Source: JAAYYM01 sp964631375 (GTDB lineage Bacteria; Bacillota; Clostridia; Lachnospirales; Lachnospiraceae). Taken from it: a stretch of 64,000 bases of DNA. The stretch spans positions 1 to 64,000 of the forward strand of contig CAZVYQ010000008.1 of assembly GCA_964631375.1 (NCBI GenBank), in the 5' to 3' direction. Both the position numbers and the translations under genes were made by a program. This document shows, piece after piece, positions 17,771-28,545 of the stretch (position 1 is the first letter of the stretch; each line of letters begins with the position of its first letter). The notes under the pieces were generated by a model. The model ran no database searches. It worked only from the letters and a program-made list of their open reading frames with translations, and had not been told where the DNA came from.

Positions 17771-20700
17771 TCACTCATCAAAGAACCCCAAACTCAACAG
17801 TGCTCTGATTGTCTTTTCCAGATAATCCTCATCAATTAACGGCCATGCAAAGCCTAAACGGTACAGAGCCTTGGTCGTAAATTCGTTGTCCCTTGAGATT
17901 ACAAACTGCTTTCTGTCATTGCTTAAGTACGAAACCAATGCAGAAACCTTCATGTTTGTCTTCTCATCCTCCAGTCTCATATGAAAGGTATTCTGGAATT
18001 CTGCTGCTTCCACAGGGGCAATCTCAATACCACACTGCTTCATTGCATATAGTACATTTGCCATGTGAACCGTATGACAGTTATAGGCATGAAATACAGT
18101 AAACTCATCCGGTGTCCCTGCCAGCCGCACAATCGCCTGTGCTGTTTTATCAATCGGTGAGAATTCTGCTCTTGCATCCATCGTATTCACCGGATACTGT
18201 CCAATCGCAGCGTACGCCTGTAGACGATTCATAAAACCATTGGTTATAAAATTGATCTGGAATTCTCCATCCTCATAGCGGCTCATCAGATTACCGACTC
18301 TGACAATCTTGCCCTGCAGTCCATCGGCCACTGCCTCCAACACCTTAGTCTCAGCACGGAATTTGGATTCTGCATATTTATTCTCCAGATTCTGCCCAAA
18401 ATAAAGCTCATTTTCATGGATCTGCTTGTCAGGCGGGATCACTCCTTCCTCTCCAAAGCCTGCTACGCTGACTGTGGAAATCTGTACCAGTCTCTTTTGA
18501 CTGCTCTTGCAGAGATCAATCAGGTTCTCTACACCCTTGACATTGACTCTCTCCAAAATATCACTTTGGGTAAAATGCTTTACACAGGCTGCACAGTTAA
18601 TCACTGTATCAAAATGATATTCTTTGAGCATTTCCTTAAGTCCCGGATCTGTAATATCCCCGGAAAGCACTGAAATACGACGATCTATATAAGCATCAAA
18701 TGTTTCATCAAAATAATACATAAGTAGCATCTTCAGGTGTTCCGTCGGTGAACTTAGGTTGCCCTTGCGAACCAGACAGTAGATTTTCTCACAATTACTG
18801 TTCAGCAGCTCTCTGAGCACATGAATACCCAAGAATCCTGTAGCACCGGTTAACAGCACATTTCCGATCGGAACCTCATGGATCTCATCAATATACTGAA
18901 CTGTATTATGCCGTAGCATTGACTGTGCCTTTGCATAAGGGTTATCCTGCTCATTGTCTGTCAAGATCTCAAGCTTGATCTCATCTCTTCGCTCGGCCTC
19001 TGTTTTTCCATTCTGCACCTCAATAAAATCGGCCAGCTTTTCAACCGTCGCATAGTCAAAGATATTGGCATAGACCACAGGCAGCTTCTCCATCATACAC
19101 TTCATCGCAACCTTGGATGCCGATAATGATGTTCCTCCCATTTCAAAGAAATCATCATCCACTCCGATGGAATCTATACCGATCGCCTTACTAAATATCT
19201 CACATAATAGTTTCTCAAGCTCTGTTACAGGCTCTTTACCTACTTCCCTTGCGGCTGCAAGCTCCGGCTCAGGTAGTGCTTTCTTGTCAATCTTGCCATT
19301 TTTATTCATAGGCATTTCCTGTAGCTCGACAAATACATTCGGTATCATGTAATTGGTCAGACTCTTCGCCAGATGCTCTGTCAGTTTTGCCTGATCCACC
19401 TTCTCTACAGCAGTATAGTAACCACACAGATACTGTCCGGATGGGTTCTCTTTTACAAGAACAACGCTTCTCTTAATAGATGGATAGGTATTCATGACAT
19501 TTTCTATCTCATCAATTTCGACACGTAGTCCACGCAGCTTGACCTGATTGTCACTTCTGCCACAGAACTCAATCTTGCCGTCTTGATTCCAGTATGCAAT
19601 ATCACCGCTGCGATATGCATTCTCTCCATGAAACTGAATGAATTTCTCTGCTGTCATCTGTGGAAGTCCGATATAGCCTCTGCCCACACTCTTGCCAACA
19701 ATGGTCAGTTCACCGGGTGCACCTGGCGGAAGGATCTGATCAAAACGGTCTAGCATCAATACCTTTACATTGTTGCATGGTCGACCAATGGTGATATTTT
19801 TCCCATCTAATTGATCAATGGTTACTGTAACTGTCGTCTCGGTTGGACCATAGCTGTTGAAAATGATTCCCTCCATTCCGATTCCACGCATCTTTTCATA
19901 AAGTCCCTTCGGGAATGCCTCTGCACCTATGATAATGGCCTTGAGCTTTCTTAAGGCCTCCTGTACTCTTGGTGCATCCATGATGGTCAACATGAAGGAC
20001 GGTGTACATTTCATCATATCAACTCCGGTCTCAAGCATCATATCTGCTAGGGCGATCGGATTGTGAATCTCCTCCTCTGTTGCCATGGCAACCGTCTGAC
20101 CATGATAAAGAGGCATCATTTCTTCAATCACAGAAACATCAAATGTGATTGCCGCAAGTCCCAAAAATACGGTTGTATTGTCTATGTAATCTCTTGCAAG
20201 GATATTGTTCTCACTATCATTGAGCATATTCATGAGATTACGACGTTCGATCATCACACCCTTTGGCTTGCCTGTAGAGCCAGAGGTATAGATACAGTAT
20301 GCCAGATTCTCCGGCTTCACATCCACAACAGGATTCGAAGTCTCACTACACTGATAGAGATCCTCTAGCAATAGGATCTGTGTATGACACGCATCAAGCA
20401 ATTCTTTTCTTGCTTCATATAACTCTCCTGTCGTAATAAAGAATTTGGCCCCGGAATCCTCCAGGATATAGGTGATTCTCTCATCCGGGTAGTCCGGTTC
20501 AATCGACAGGAACGCTGCCCCCGATTTTAGGATTCCTTCACGTACTGCATACACATCTACCGTTCTGTGAAGCATCAAGCCTACAATCACTTCTGCTCCC
20601 GCAGCCTTTTCGATCAGAGAATGTGCTACCCTATTTGCCAAACAATTTAATTCACCAAAGGTTAACTCTCTGCCTGCTGCTGTCACGGCTCTTTTGTCGG

Positions 20701-23700
20701 GCTGAGCGGCTGCCTGTTTTTCAAACAACTGTGATGGAAGCATCGGATTCACCTCTGCTTCGTTATCGTTGAAGGAAGCTATCTTTTCTTTGGCGCTCTC
20801 TGACATGATGGATATATCTCGTATACGGGATTTCATCATCAATTCATGGATGATCTGTTCAAAAGCGGCTAAAAATCCTTCCATAAATGCCTTTGAATAA
20901 AGATTTGCTGCATACTCACAGAAATATTTGATTTTCCCATGCACCAAAAAGACATTCACATTGACAGGTGCCTTCGTCTGGTCTAATTTAAGATCCAGCA
21001 TCTCACAGTTTTCACCGCATAATGTATCAAATCCAAACTCATCACCTTGATATGCAAACATAATATCTGCACGTATATCAAATGCTCTTCTGATCTCTGC
21101 AAAGGAATAAATATCATTTGTCATGCTGTTCATAAGCTGCTGCTTGATCCCATTGATCAATGCAATTGGACTTTGTTCTCCATCAGCCACAGAGCAAATC
21201 ACAGGATATGTCTTTACCAGCATGCTGACTGTATTCTGTAGTCTGGAATCACTACGACCATTGTAGATTGTTGTAAATATCGCATCGTCTTTTCTACAGA
21301 ACTTCGAAATCAGGATTCCAAATGCAGTTGTAAAGAACGCATTCATCGTTAATCCATGTGATACACAGAATTTCTTGACATCATCTGCACATACCGCTTC
21401 TCCAAAGGTTGTAATCTGGTCGGTCTGGGCCGAAAGCTTCTCCCTGATATCGGAAATTGGCATACACTCTGCGTCACAGCCATCAAAGAGCCCTGTATAG
21501 TATGCCTTTGCTTGTTGATATACTTCACCCTTTCTGGCTTTCTCCTCACTCAGAGCATTTTCAAAGCCTGTAAATCTTTCTATCTCCAGTGTTTCTCCCT
21601 GATATGCCTTGGAGATGTCATTGAGGAATATCTGAAGAGATGTTCCGTCACTGATGATATGGTGCATTTCAATAAAGAAGTAAAGCTGTTCTGCCTGAAT
21701 CAGTTTTGCCCGGATCAAAGAGCCGCCAAGAATGTGGAATGGCTCAACCAGTTGATCCTTCACCTCATCCAAATGACCAGCGTCAATCCTGATGACTTCA
21801 AAGCTCTCATCTGCATCCAGCCTCCGTGCACGAATATCTCCATCATCATTCATCATAAGGCGCATTTTTACATAAGGATGAGCATTGACTGCTGCCTGAA
21901 CTGCCTGGACAAAGCGATCTGCATCGATATGATCACTCAGCTTTAACAGAATCGGAATATTATAGATGGTTGTATCAGGATGTGCCGCACACTCAACAAA
22001 AATCCCCATCTGAGTCTGTGTCAGCGGATAATCTGCACTTGCTTCAAAGGTTTCTTTCTCTGCACCCTGCAGTAAAAATTCTTCCAGACTGCGAATGGTA
22101 TTATGTGCCTTGAGATCAGAATTCTTAATCACCCTGTCAAACTCATCCGATAGCCAACCATTTAGCTTAATTGCTCCGATTGAGGTCAATCCTGCATAAT
22201 AGAGATCTGTTGTAATGCCGAACTGATCATTGCCAATGGCCTTTGCCGCAAAGTCAAATATCTTCTGCTGCATCTCGTTTTCCGGTGCAATCATCTCCTC
22301 TACCACCCTCTCAGGTATCGGCAATGCTCTCTTATTCACCTTGTAATTTTGATTGAGTGGGATCTTGTCAAGCTGCATTGTCACAGCAGGTACGATATAA
22401 GGAGGCTTTCTCTCTAAAATGAATTCATTCAGTGCCTGAACATCAACCTTTTCATCTGAAACCACATATGCAGCAATATATTTTCCCCCGGACGGATCAT
22501 CAAAAGCGGCCACTGTTGCATCCTTGATCCCTGGATATTCACGTACAACTCCTTCCACCTCAGATAACTCAATACGGAAGCCTCTGATCTTAACCTGCGC
22601 ATCGCGCCTTCCTATAAACTGAAGATTGCCGTCACACATATATCTGACAATATCACCTGTGTGATATACTCGCTCATAATTCTCTTGATCGGTAAATGGA
22701 TTTGAGGTATATGCCTTTTCTGTCTGTTCCGGACGATTCAGATATCCTCTGGATACCTGTGGTCCTGAGATCCAGAGTTCACCCGGCATCCCCGGTGGCA
22801 GCATTCTTCCCTGAGCATCCACCACATATAGTTTGAAATTATCCAATGCCCTGCCAATCGGAACATCCGTGTAGTCCTCTGTGATGGGACAGGCTGTTGT
22901 CAATATCGTTGTTTCTGTAGGGCCATAGACATTACTAAAGGTAAAATCCCCTTTCTTTTCTACCGGTACCAGCTTTTCTCCGCCTACAGCAAGATATCTC
23001 ATGGAACGATTTTTCATGTTCTCAGCCATAAACCTGCCGACCTGTGTCGTCATAAAGGCAATTGTAACCTGCTCCTGTTCAAAATACTGATCTAGCTCAA
23101 CCAGATTGAGTCTGATATCCTCTCCGATAATCACCAGTCTGGCTCCGCTGGTCAGTGTGGGATACATATCCATCATACAGGCATCAAAACCAAAGCTTGC
23201 ATACTGTGCCACAACGCTGTCCTCTGTAATCTGATTGTACTTCTTATACCATTCAATAAAGCAGGTGATATTGCGATTTTCCAGCATACACCCCTTAGGA
23301 ACCCCCGTAGAACCAGATGTATACAGCATGATAAAGAGATTCTCGGGCGTAGCCTCCGGCAGCTTCTGCTGTCCATTTGGAAGAGTCTCAATATCCTTTG
23401 TCAACAATACCTTTCCCTGATAATCCGGTAGCAGATGCAGGAGGTCTTCGTCAGCAATCAACAGACCAGCATCTGAATCAGATATCATAAACTGCAGCCT
23501 CTCAGGCGGATAGGTTGCATCCAGAGGCTGATAACCTGCACCGGATTTGAGGGCTCCGATTGCACAGACCGGCATATTTTCCCCACGTTTTACAAGAATC
23601 GCAACCACATTCTCCGGTCCGATCCCAAGTGATGCAATATATTGACCGATACGCTCTGTCCTCTCATCCAGTTCGCGATAAGTAAGTCTGACATCCTGAT

Positions 23701-26700
23701 ACACAACTGCAATGTGATCGGGAGTCTTCTCAACCTGTTCTCTAAATTGATTGATAATTGTCCTTGTCAGATCGATCTTGGTTTCTGTCCGGTTATAGCC
23801 CTCCAGCTGCTGATAGACAGAGTTCCTCAAAAGCTTCATATCCTTCAGGCTGTTATTATGAAGCATTCCCTGTAAAATAACATCCATAACACCTGCAAAG
23901 GATTCAATGAGACTTTCAGAATAAAGCTCTGTCCGATACTCTATGCTCATCCGGTAGCTGTCATGATGTCTGAATACCATGACGGTCAGATTGGCCTGTG
24001 GATCGATCGCTGTGTCCTGGATACGAAACAGGGTATCTCCAACCGAAAAATCGCCCATCATCTCATCCTGATAAACAAACATAATATCCGACTGAATACC
24101 ATATTGGTTAGCCAGCTTACTGAAGCTACAGATATCGTGTTCCATTGTTTCCATAAAATACTGCTGTGTCGTCTGAAGAAATGCAGCCGATGTATTCTCT
24201 TCCTTTATGGTCAGATGAATTGGAAGTGTTCTGACTAGCATACCCACGGTACGGTTCAGACGTGTATCATGTCTGCCGTTATTTACAGTACAGAACAGCA
24301 CATCCTCCTGATTAGAAAACTTAGCCAGAGTATAAGCAAATGCAGAGAGGAACAACGTATTCTCAGTCACCGCATTGCTACGGAGATATGCCGCTATCGT
24401 CTCTCTCGGTGTCTCCTCTAACAGATTCGTATAATAGGTTCTGCCGCCGGTTATCTGCTCCTTTTTAATAATGATATCTGGAATCAGATTTGAATCTGTG
24501 TCAATTCCAGAAAGCTTTTCTTCAAAGAACTCCTCTGCCTTCTGATATTCCTCAGAAAGCTCCAGCTTCTTCTCATATTCTGACTGCTGAAACATAGTGA
24601 TACTCTCCGCCTCCAGAGGAAGCTCCGTATAACCACGCACAACATCATCAATCAGCACTGTACTGGAGGTTCCGTCAAAAACCATATGATGAATATCAAA
24701 TAACAGATATACATTATCTCTGGTTACAAGAATCTCTGCTCTGCAAAGAGGCTCCTGCATCAGGTCAAAGGGATGAATAAATGTACTAAGATATTTTGTT
24801 GCCTTCGTCTCATCCATTTCTGTGACAGTCACTCGAATAGGAAAGCCATCACGTTTCATCACCGGCATATCATCCACCTTAGTAAGAGACACACTTAGGC
24901 TTGGATGTCTGGCAATCGCACTCTGAACAGCAGACTGCAAATTTGATAGATTCAACTGGTCTGTCCGAGAAGCTCTATATACAAGCGGAATGTTGTACAT
25001 CGTACTGTCCGGATTGGCATCACATTCCAGATAGACACCCATCTGTGAATCTGTCAGAGTATAATATTCCTGATGCTCACTACACTCTGCATACAAATCC
25101 GTTAATGATGTACGAATCTTCTTTGCAATTTCCGCAGGGGTCTTCCCCAGGAAAATAGCAGTCGGTGTCAGTCCTTCTATCTGACATTCTGCGATCAGCA
25201 TCAATACATTGATAGAATTGCCTCCCATTGCAAAAAAGTCATCATCTATACCGACTCTTCCACATTGCAGCACCTCCTCAAATGCAGCACATAATTTTTC
25301 TTCATTTTCTGTCGTCGGAGCCTGATATGCCTTATGAAAGGTGGAAGCATCAGGTTCTTTGAGCGCCAGTCTGTCAATCTTGCCATTTTGATTGATCGGC
25401 AGCACATCCAAGGGAACAAAAAATGATGGTATCATATAGGATGCCAAATGTGCTGACAGATAACTTCTCAATTGGTCTGTATCTGCACAACAACCCGCCT
25501 TGATGGTGTAATAGGCACACAGATATGTCTGCCCACTGACACCGGTAAAAGCCTTGACAACTGCATTTTCAATCTCCGCTTTTTTGCGAAGCAGATATTC
25601 GATTTCACCCGGCTCTACTCTCTGTCCATTGATTTTAACCATCCAGTCCTTACGGCTCACGTAGATTAGATTGCCCTGCTCATCCAGTCTCCCAATGTCT
25701 CCGGTTTTGCACATTCTTGCATATCTTGCATCCGTTTCAAAGGGATTTTTTAAGAAGGTCCTTTCTGTTTCTTCTGCCCTGTTAAAATAACCGGAGGCAA
25801 TCGCACCGCTAATGACAATCTCGCCCTCTTCTCCCGCTCCAACCGGCTGAAGATTCTCATCCAGCAAATATACCTTAAACCCATCCAATGCTGTTCCTAT
25901 TGGGAAGTGATCTCGATATCCATCCTGTGCCGCATAGCGCACCATAGGTCCTAATGTCTCACTCATACCATATGCATTCACAACAAGATAACTACCCTTT
26001 TCAAATCCTGTTACACGTTCAGACCCGGTATCCACAACGCGAAGGCTGTCAGATTTATTATGAAACAATCGCAGCATCTGCGGACTCAAAAAAGTTCTTG
26101 TAATCTTATGGTCGTAAATATAGTTCTCGATTGCCCCGATGTCCTTCATCAGATCTGTTGACGCAATATGTACTGTATTTCCAAGACATAATGGTGCAAA
26201 TAAATTCTCTAAAACGGCAACAAAATAGAACGGAACCACACTTAATACGATGTCGTCTGACAGTTCCTCCGTCATCATAACGCTTCTTACAGATAACGTC
26301 TCATAATCGCAGTAAACACCCTTAGGCTTGCCGGTTGAGCCTGAGGTATAAATCAAAAATGCGATATCCTTCTCTCTAATTAGAATTTCACATGAACGAT
26401 CTTCTACTGGCTCGCCTGCAGCTGCCTTTTGTAGCAATGCCTCAGTCATAATCAATGGACTGTTGCAATCCTCTTTGATCAGATCAATTCTCTCCTGCGG
26501 ATAATTGGCATTGATTGGAGCCACTGCACATCCTGCAATCCATGCACCCAGTTCTGCAGCAATGTACTCAAATGACCTGTCTCCAGCGATGATAATGATG
26601 TCATTTCTCGAAAGTCCCTGTATGTGATAGAAGGCTGCATATCGACAGGACAGCTTCTTAAGCTCGCCGTATGTGATAATGCGTTCTCCTCCCTTGTCTG

Positions 26701-26764
26701 CCAGTGCCGGTTTCTGGGGATTTTCTTCAGCATTCTTAAAAATCATCTCAACCAAATTACGCAT
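17771..26764 (-). CDS. Nonribosomal peptide synthetase, A-T-C-A-T-C-A-T-R
   Basis: A giant enzyme of 2997 residues that would build a tripeptide and release it by reduction. Order: adenylation 1 (about 1-490, YTSGSTGKPKG near 139), carrier 1 (Ser517 in MGGNS), condensation 1 (HHMVFDG at 692-698), adenylation 2 (near 1147), carrier 2 (Ser1528, in an unusual GLTS setting), condensation 2 (HHIISDG at 1701), adenylation 3 (near 2156), carrier 3 (Ser2546), and a thioester reductase (GATGFLG near 2639, YAESK near 2796). All catalytic motifs are intact. Adenylation 1 is atypical (YGMSETLGPM, RKDWMVK). GGAGG before the ATG at 26764 sets the start. Reductive release gives an aldehyde, which can cyclise or be reduced further. 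No phosphopantetheinyl transferase is in view. Confidence 0.93.
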   Translation of the reverse strand: MRNLVEMIFKNAEENPQKPALADKGGERIITYGELKKLSCRYAAFYHIQGLSRNDIIIIAGDRSFEYIAAELGAWIAGCAVAPINANYPQERIDLIKEDCNSPLIMTEALLQKAAAGEPVEDRSCEILIREKDIAFLIYTSGSTGKPKGVYCDYETLSVRSVMMTEELSDDIVLSVVPFYFVAVLENLFAPLCLGNTVHIASTDLMKDIGAIENYIYDHKITRTFLSPQMLRLFHNKSDSLRVVDTGSERVTGFEKGSYLVVNAYGMSETLGPMVRYAAQDGYRDHFPIGTALDGFKVYLLDENLQPVGAGEEGEIVISGAIASGYFNRAEETERTFLKNPFETDARYARMCKTGDIGRLDEQGNLIYVSRKDWMVKINGQRVEPGEIEYLLRKKAEIENAVVKAFTGVSGQTYLCAYYTIKAGCCADTDQLRSYLSAHLASYMIPSFFVPLDVLPINQNGKIDRLALKEPDASTFHKAYQAPTTENEEKLCAAFEEVLQCGRVGIDDDFFAMGGNSINVLMLIAECQIEGLTPTAIFLGKTPAEIAKKIRTSLTDLYAECSEHQEYYTLTDSQMGVYLECDANPDSTMYNIPLVYRASRTDQLNLSNLQSAVQSAIARHPSLSVSLTKVDDMPVMKRDGFPIRVTVTEMDETKATKYLSTFIHPFDLMQEPLCRAEILVTRDNVYLLFDIHHMVFDGTSSTVLIDDVVRGYTELPLEAESITMFQQSEYEKKLELSEEYQKAEEFFEEKLSGIDTDSNLIPDIIIKKEQITGGRTYYTNLLEETPRETIAAYLRSNAVTENTLFLSAFAYTLAKFSNQEDVLFCTVNNGRHDTRLNRTVGMLVRTLPIHLTIKEENTSAAFLQTTQQYFMETMEHDICSFSKLANQYGIQSDIMFVYQDEMMGDFSVGDTLFRIQDTAIDPQANLTVMVFRHHDSYRMSIEYRTELYSESLIESFAGVMDVILQGMLHNNSLKDMKLLRNSVYQQLEGYNRTETKIDLTRTIINQFREQVEKTPDHIAVVYQDVRLTYRELDERTERIGQYIASLGIGPENVVAILVKRGENMPVCAIGALKSGAGYQPLDATYPPERLQFMISDSDAGLLIADEDLLHLLPDYQGKVLLTKDIETLPNGQQKLPEATPENLFIMLYTSGSTGVPKGCMLENRNITCFIEWYKKYNQITEDSVVAQYASFGFDACMMDMYPTLTSGARLVIIGEDIRLNLVELDQYFEQEQVTIAFMTTQVGRFMAENMKNRSMRYLAVGGEKLVPVEKKGDFTFSNVYGPTETTILTTACPITEDYTDVPIGRALDNFKLYVVDAQGRMLPPGMPGELWISGPQVSRGYLNRPEQTEKAYTSNPFTDQENYERVYHTGDIVRYMCDGNLQFIGRRDAQVKIRGFRIELSEVEGVVREYPGIKDATVAAFDDPSGGKYIAAYVVSDEKVDVQALNEFILERKPPYIVPAVTMQLDKIPLNQNYKVNKRALPIPERVVEEMIAPENEMQQKIFDFAAKAIGNDQFGITTDLYYAGLTSIGAIKLNGWLSDEFDRVIKNSDLKAHNTIRSLEEFLLQGAEKETFEASADYPLTQTQMGIFVECAAHPDTTIYNIPILLKLSDHIDADRFVQAVQAAVNAHPYVKMRLMMNDDGDIRARRLDADESFEVIRIDAGHLDEVKDQLVEPFHILGGSLIRAKLIQAEQLYFFIEMHHIISDGTSLQIFLNDISKAYQGETLEIERFTGFENALSEEKARKGEVYQQAKAYYTGLFDGCDAECMPISDIREKLSAQTDQITTFGEAVCADDVKKFCVSHGLTMNAFFTTAFGILISKFCRKDDAIFTTIYNGRSDSRLQNTVSMLVKTYPVICSVADGEQSPIALINGIKQQLMNSMTNDIYSFAEIRRAFDIRADIMFAYQGDEFGFDTLCGENCEMLDLKLDQTKAPVNVNVFLVHGKIKYFCEYAANLYSKAFMEGFLAAFEQIIHELMMKSRIRDISIMSESAKEKIASFNDNEAEVNPMLPSQLFEKQAAAQPDKRAVTAAGRELTFGELNCLANRVAHSLIEKAAGAEVIVGLMLHRTVDVYAVREGILKSGAAFLSIEPDYPDERITYILEDSGAKFFITTGELYEARKELLDACHTQILLLEDLYQCSETSNPVVDVKPENLAYCIYTSGSTGKPKGVMIERRNLMNMLNDSENNILARDYIDNTTVFLGLAAITFDVSVIEEMMPLYHGQTVAMATEEEIHNPIALADMMLETGVDMMKCTPSFMLTIMDAPRVQEALRKLKAIIIGAEAFPKGLYEKMRGIGMEGIIFNSYGPTETTVTVTIDQLDGKNITIGRPCNNVKVLMLDRFDQILPPGAPGELTIVGKSVGRGYIGLPQMTAEKFIQFHGENAYRSGDIAYWNQDGKIEFCGRSDNQVKLRGLRVEIDEIENVMNTYPSIKRSVVLVKENPSGQYLCGYYTAVEKVDQAKLTEHLAKSLTNYMIPNVFVELQEMPMNKNGKIDKKALPEPELAAAREVGKEPVTELEKLLCEIFSKAIGIDSIGVDDDFFEMGGTSLSASKVAMKCMMEKLPVVYANIFDYATVEKLADFIEVQNGKTEAERRDEIKLEILTDNEQDNPYAKAQSMLRHNTVQYIDEIHEVPIGNVLLTGATGFLGIHVLRELLNSNCEKIYCLVRKGNLSSPTEHLKMLLMYYFDETFDAYIDRRISVLSGDITDPGLKEMLKEYHFDTVINCAACVKHFTQSDILERVNVKGVENLIDLCKSSQKRLVQISTVSVAGFGEEGVIPPDKQIHENELYFGQNLENKYAESKFRAETKVLEAVADGLQGKIVRVGNLMSRYEDGEFQINFITNGFMNRLQAYAAIGQYPVNTMDARAEFSPIDKTAQAIVRLAGTPDEFTVFHAYNCHTVHMANVLYAMKQCGIEIAPVEAAEFQNTFHMRLEDEKTNMKVSALVSYLSNDRKQFVISRDNEFTTKALYRLGFAWPLIDEDYLEKTIRALLSLGFFDE

Positions 26765-26789
26765 AATGTTCCTCCATAATTGTCCGAAT

Positions 26790-28523
26790 TTATCTGTCAA
26801 TTGTTACAATTGTTACATTGAATCCCAAAGCACGATTATAGGATAATTTACTTGCGGCTTTCTTCACAAATTCAATACCGGATATCCCGTCATCCTGCTT
26901 CGGTACTGCCTCTAACGGGTTGAAAATCTCTCCGCTGTCACGAATTTTCAAAATCAGCTTCTCCTCCAAAATGCGAAGAGAAATGTCAATATCCTGACGC
27001 CCCTTTTTATATGCATATTTTGCGGTATTCACCGTCATCTCCTCTGCTGCCGTTGCAATCCTGATTGCTTTTCTGGAATCCACTCCGTGCTCCTCACAGA
27101 AAGTCATCAACTGTTTTGATAAACCGACCGCACTCTCTATTGTATTATCAATGGTAACATCAAAAAGCTTTTCATGATCCTCGAAACCAAGCAGTAAGAA
27201 TCTACTCAGCTTTTTCTTTTTAGATATCACGGTTGCATAGAGAAGAATCAGAACCAAAGATAATATTTCTGCAATCACAAACGCTGTCCATATATACGTT
27301 GGACATACCTTTGATATCACAAAAAATAACGGAATGATGATCGCTGCTCCTTCAATCACTGTCACAACAGAAGCAGCATTTTGATTGCCTGTAGCCTGAT
27401 AAAGAGACTTTAACTGATAAATAATTGAAACAAAGAATAGGCTGATTACAAAAATACGAAATGCAGGAATCACGGCAGACAAGGTCTCCTGATCATGTAT
27501 TCCACACATATAAGCTATACTCTGAGGGTATATTTCAAAAAAAACAATTAAAATCACAGCCATCAACAGTGAGACAAATGTAGAATTTCGAAATGCATAT
27601 ACAATACCCTTTCTATCCTTTTCTCCATATAGCGTTCCTGCCACCGGTAATATCGTGTTTGATGCACCCTGTGTCACGATGTTGACAAGCGTCGTTGCAT
27701 TCATACAAATTGCCATAGTCAGTACTCCGACATTACCCAGCGTTGCCAAAAGAATGGAGTTGATCACCAGTGTCCTGAAAAAGCTGCAAACATTGGTCAG
27801 AGAGGTCGGAAGACCGGTCTCTACGATCTCTCGTACGATCGTTTTGATTCGAGTAATCTTCTTCGTCAAATGAAATGCCCGCTTGGAAGAACAAAAATAG
27901 CCCAACAGAAAAACAGACCCTACCACATAGCCGGCCAGTGTTGCATAACTGGCACCCGCTATCCCCATATGGAGATATTTCATAAATATATAGTCAAAAA
28001 TCAGGTTGACTACGTTAGAGACGATGGGAACAATTGCTGAAACAGACATGAAACCATCCAGTCTTGCAAAGGAAACCATCCCGTTACTGAAAAAAAGAAT
28101 CGGCATCCCCAATAACGATGGAAACAAATATGCTTCCACCAATTCTGTCAATGCTCCACCTCCGGTTAATAACGACGCAATCTGGTGACAAAATATCATG
28201 CCAAACACCGAAGCCACAGTCTGAATCACAACACAGGACACCAATGACAAAGAATAGATTGCATCCGCGCCTTCCCGATCCTGTCTGCCTATGTAGGTTG
28301 CGGCCATCGTACTTCCGCCATAGATGATGATACAAAATACTGCATTTGCAACAAACACAATGGGATTACACAGATTCACCGCTGATAGCTCATCAGCACC
28401 CAAAATATTACCAACTAAAATACTGTCTACCAAAACGGCCAGATACATCGCAGCACTCATTGCAATTGTGGAAAATAAGTACTGATAATACTTCTGGCGT
28501 ATCAATCTTCCATTTCTCTCCAT
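26790..28523 (-). CDS. MATE-family transporter fused to an RsbW-like ATPase domain
   Basis: A 577-residue protein. Residues 1-435 form a 12-helix MATE exporter (MatE motifs around NLCNPIVFVANAVF and GASNTILPVAGTLYGEKDRKG). After a short cytosolic linker, residues about 455-577 form a histidine-kinase-like ATPase fold of the anti-sigma factor kinase (RsbW/SpoIIAB) type: EEMTVNTAKYAYKKG is the N box, and LILKIRDSGEIFNPLEAV the G1 region. There is no H-box. The NRPS starts 25 bp downstream, so export of the product is the natural role. The ATPase domain could regulate transport or act as a switch protein kinase. Confidence 0.85.
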   Translation of the reverse strand: MERNGRLIRQKYYQYLFSTIAMSAAMYLAVLVDSILVGNILGADELSAVNLCNPIVFVANAVFCIIIYGGSTMAATYIGRQDREGADAIYSLSLVSCVVIQTVASVFGMIFCHQIASLLTGGGALTELVEAYLFPSLLGMPILFFSNGMVSFARLDGFMSVSAIVPIVSNVVNLIFDYIFMKYLHMGIAGASYATLAGYVVGSVFLLGYFCSSKRAFHLTKKITRIKTIVREIVETGLPTSLTNVCSFFRTLVINSILLATLGNVGVLTMAICMNATTLVNIVTQGASNTILPVAGTLYGEKDRKGIVYAFRNSTFVSLLMAVILIVFFEIYPQSIAYMCGIHDQETLSAVIPAFRIFVISLFFVSIIYQLKSLYQATGNQNAASVVTVIEGAAIIIPLFFVISKVCPTYIWTAFVIAEILSLVLILLYATVISKKKKLSRFLLLGFEDHEKLFDVTIDNTIESAVGLSKQLMTFCEEHGVDSRKAIRIATAAEEMTVNTAKYAYKKGRQDIDISLRILEEKLILKIRDSGEIFNPLEAVPKQDDGISGIEFVKKAASKLSYNRALGFNVTIVTIDR

Positions 28524-28545
28524 CTACGCTTGCTCCTATTCACAA

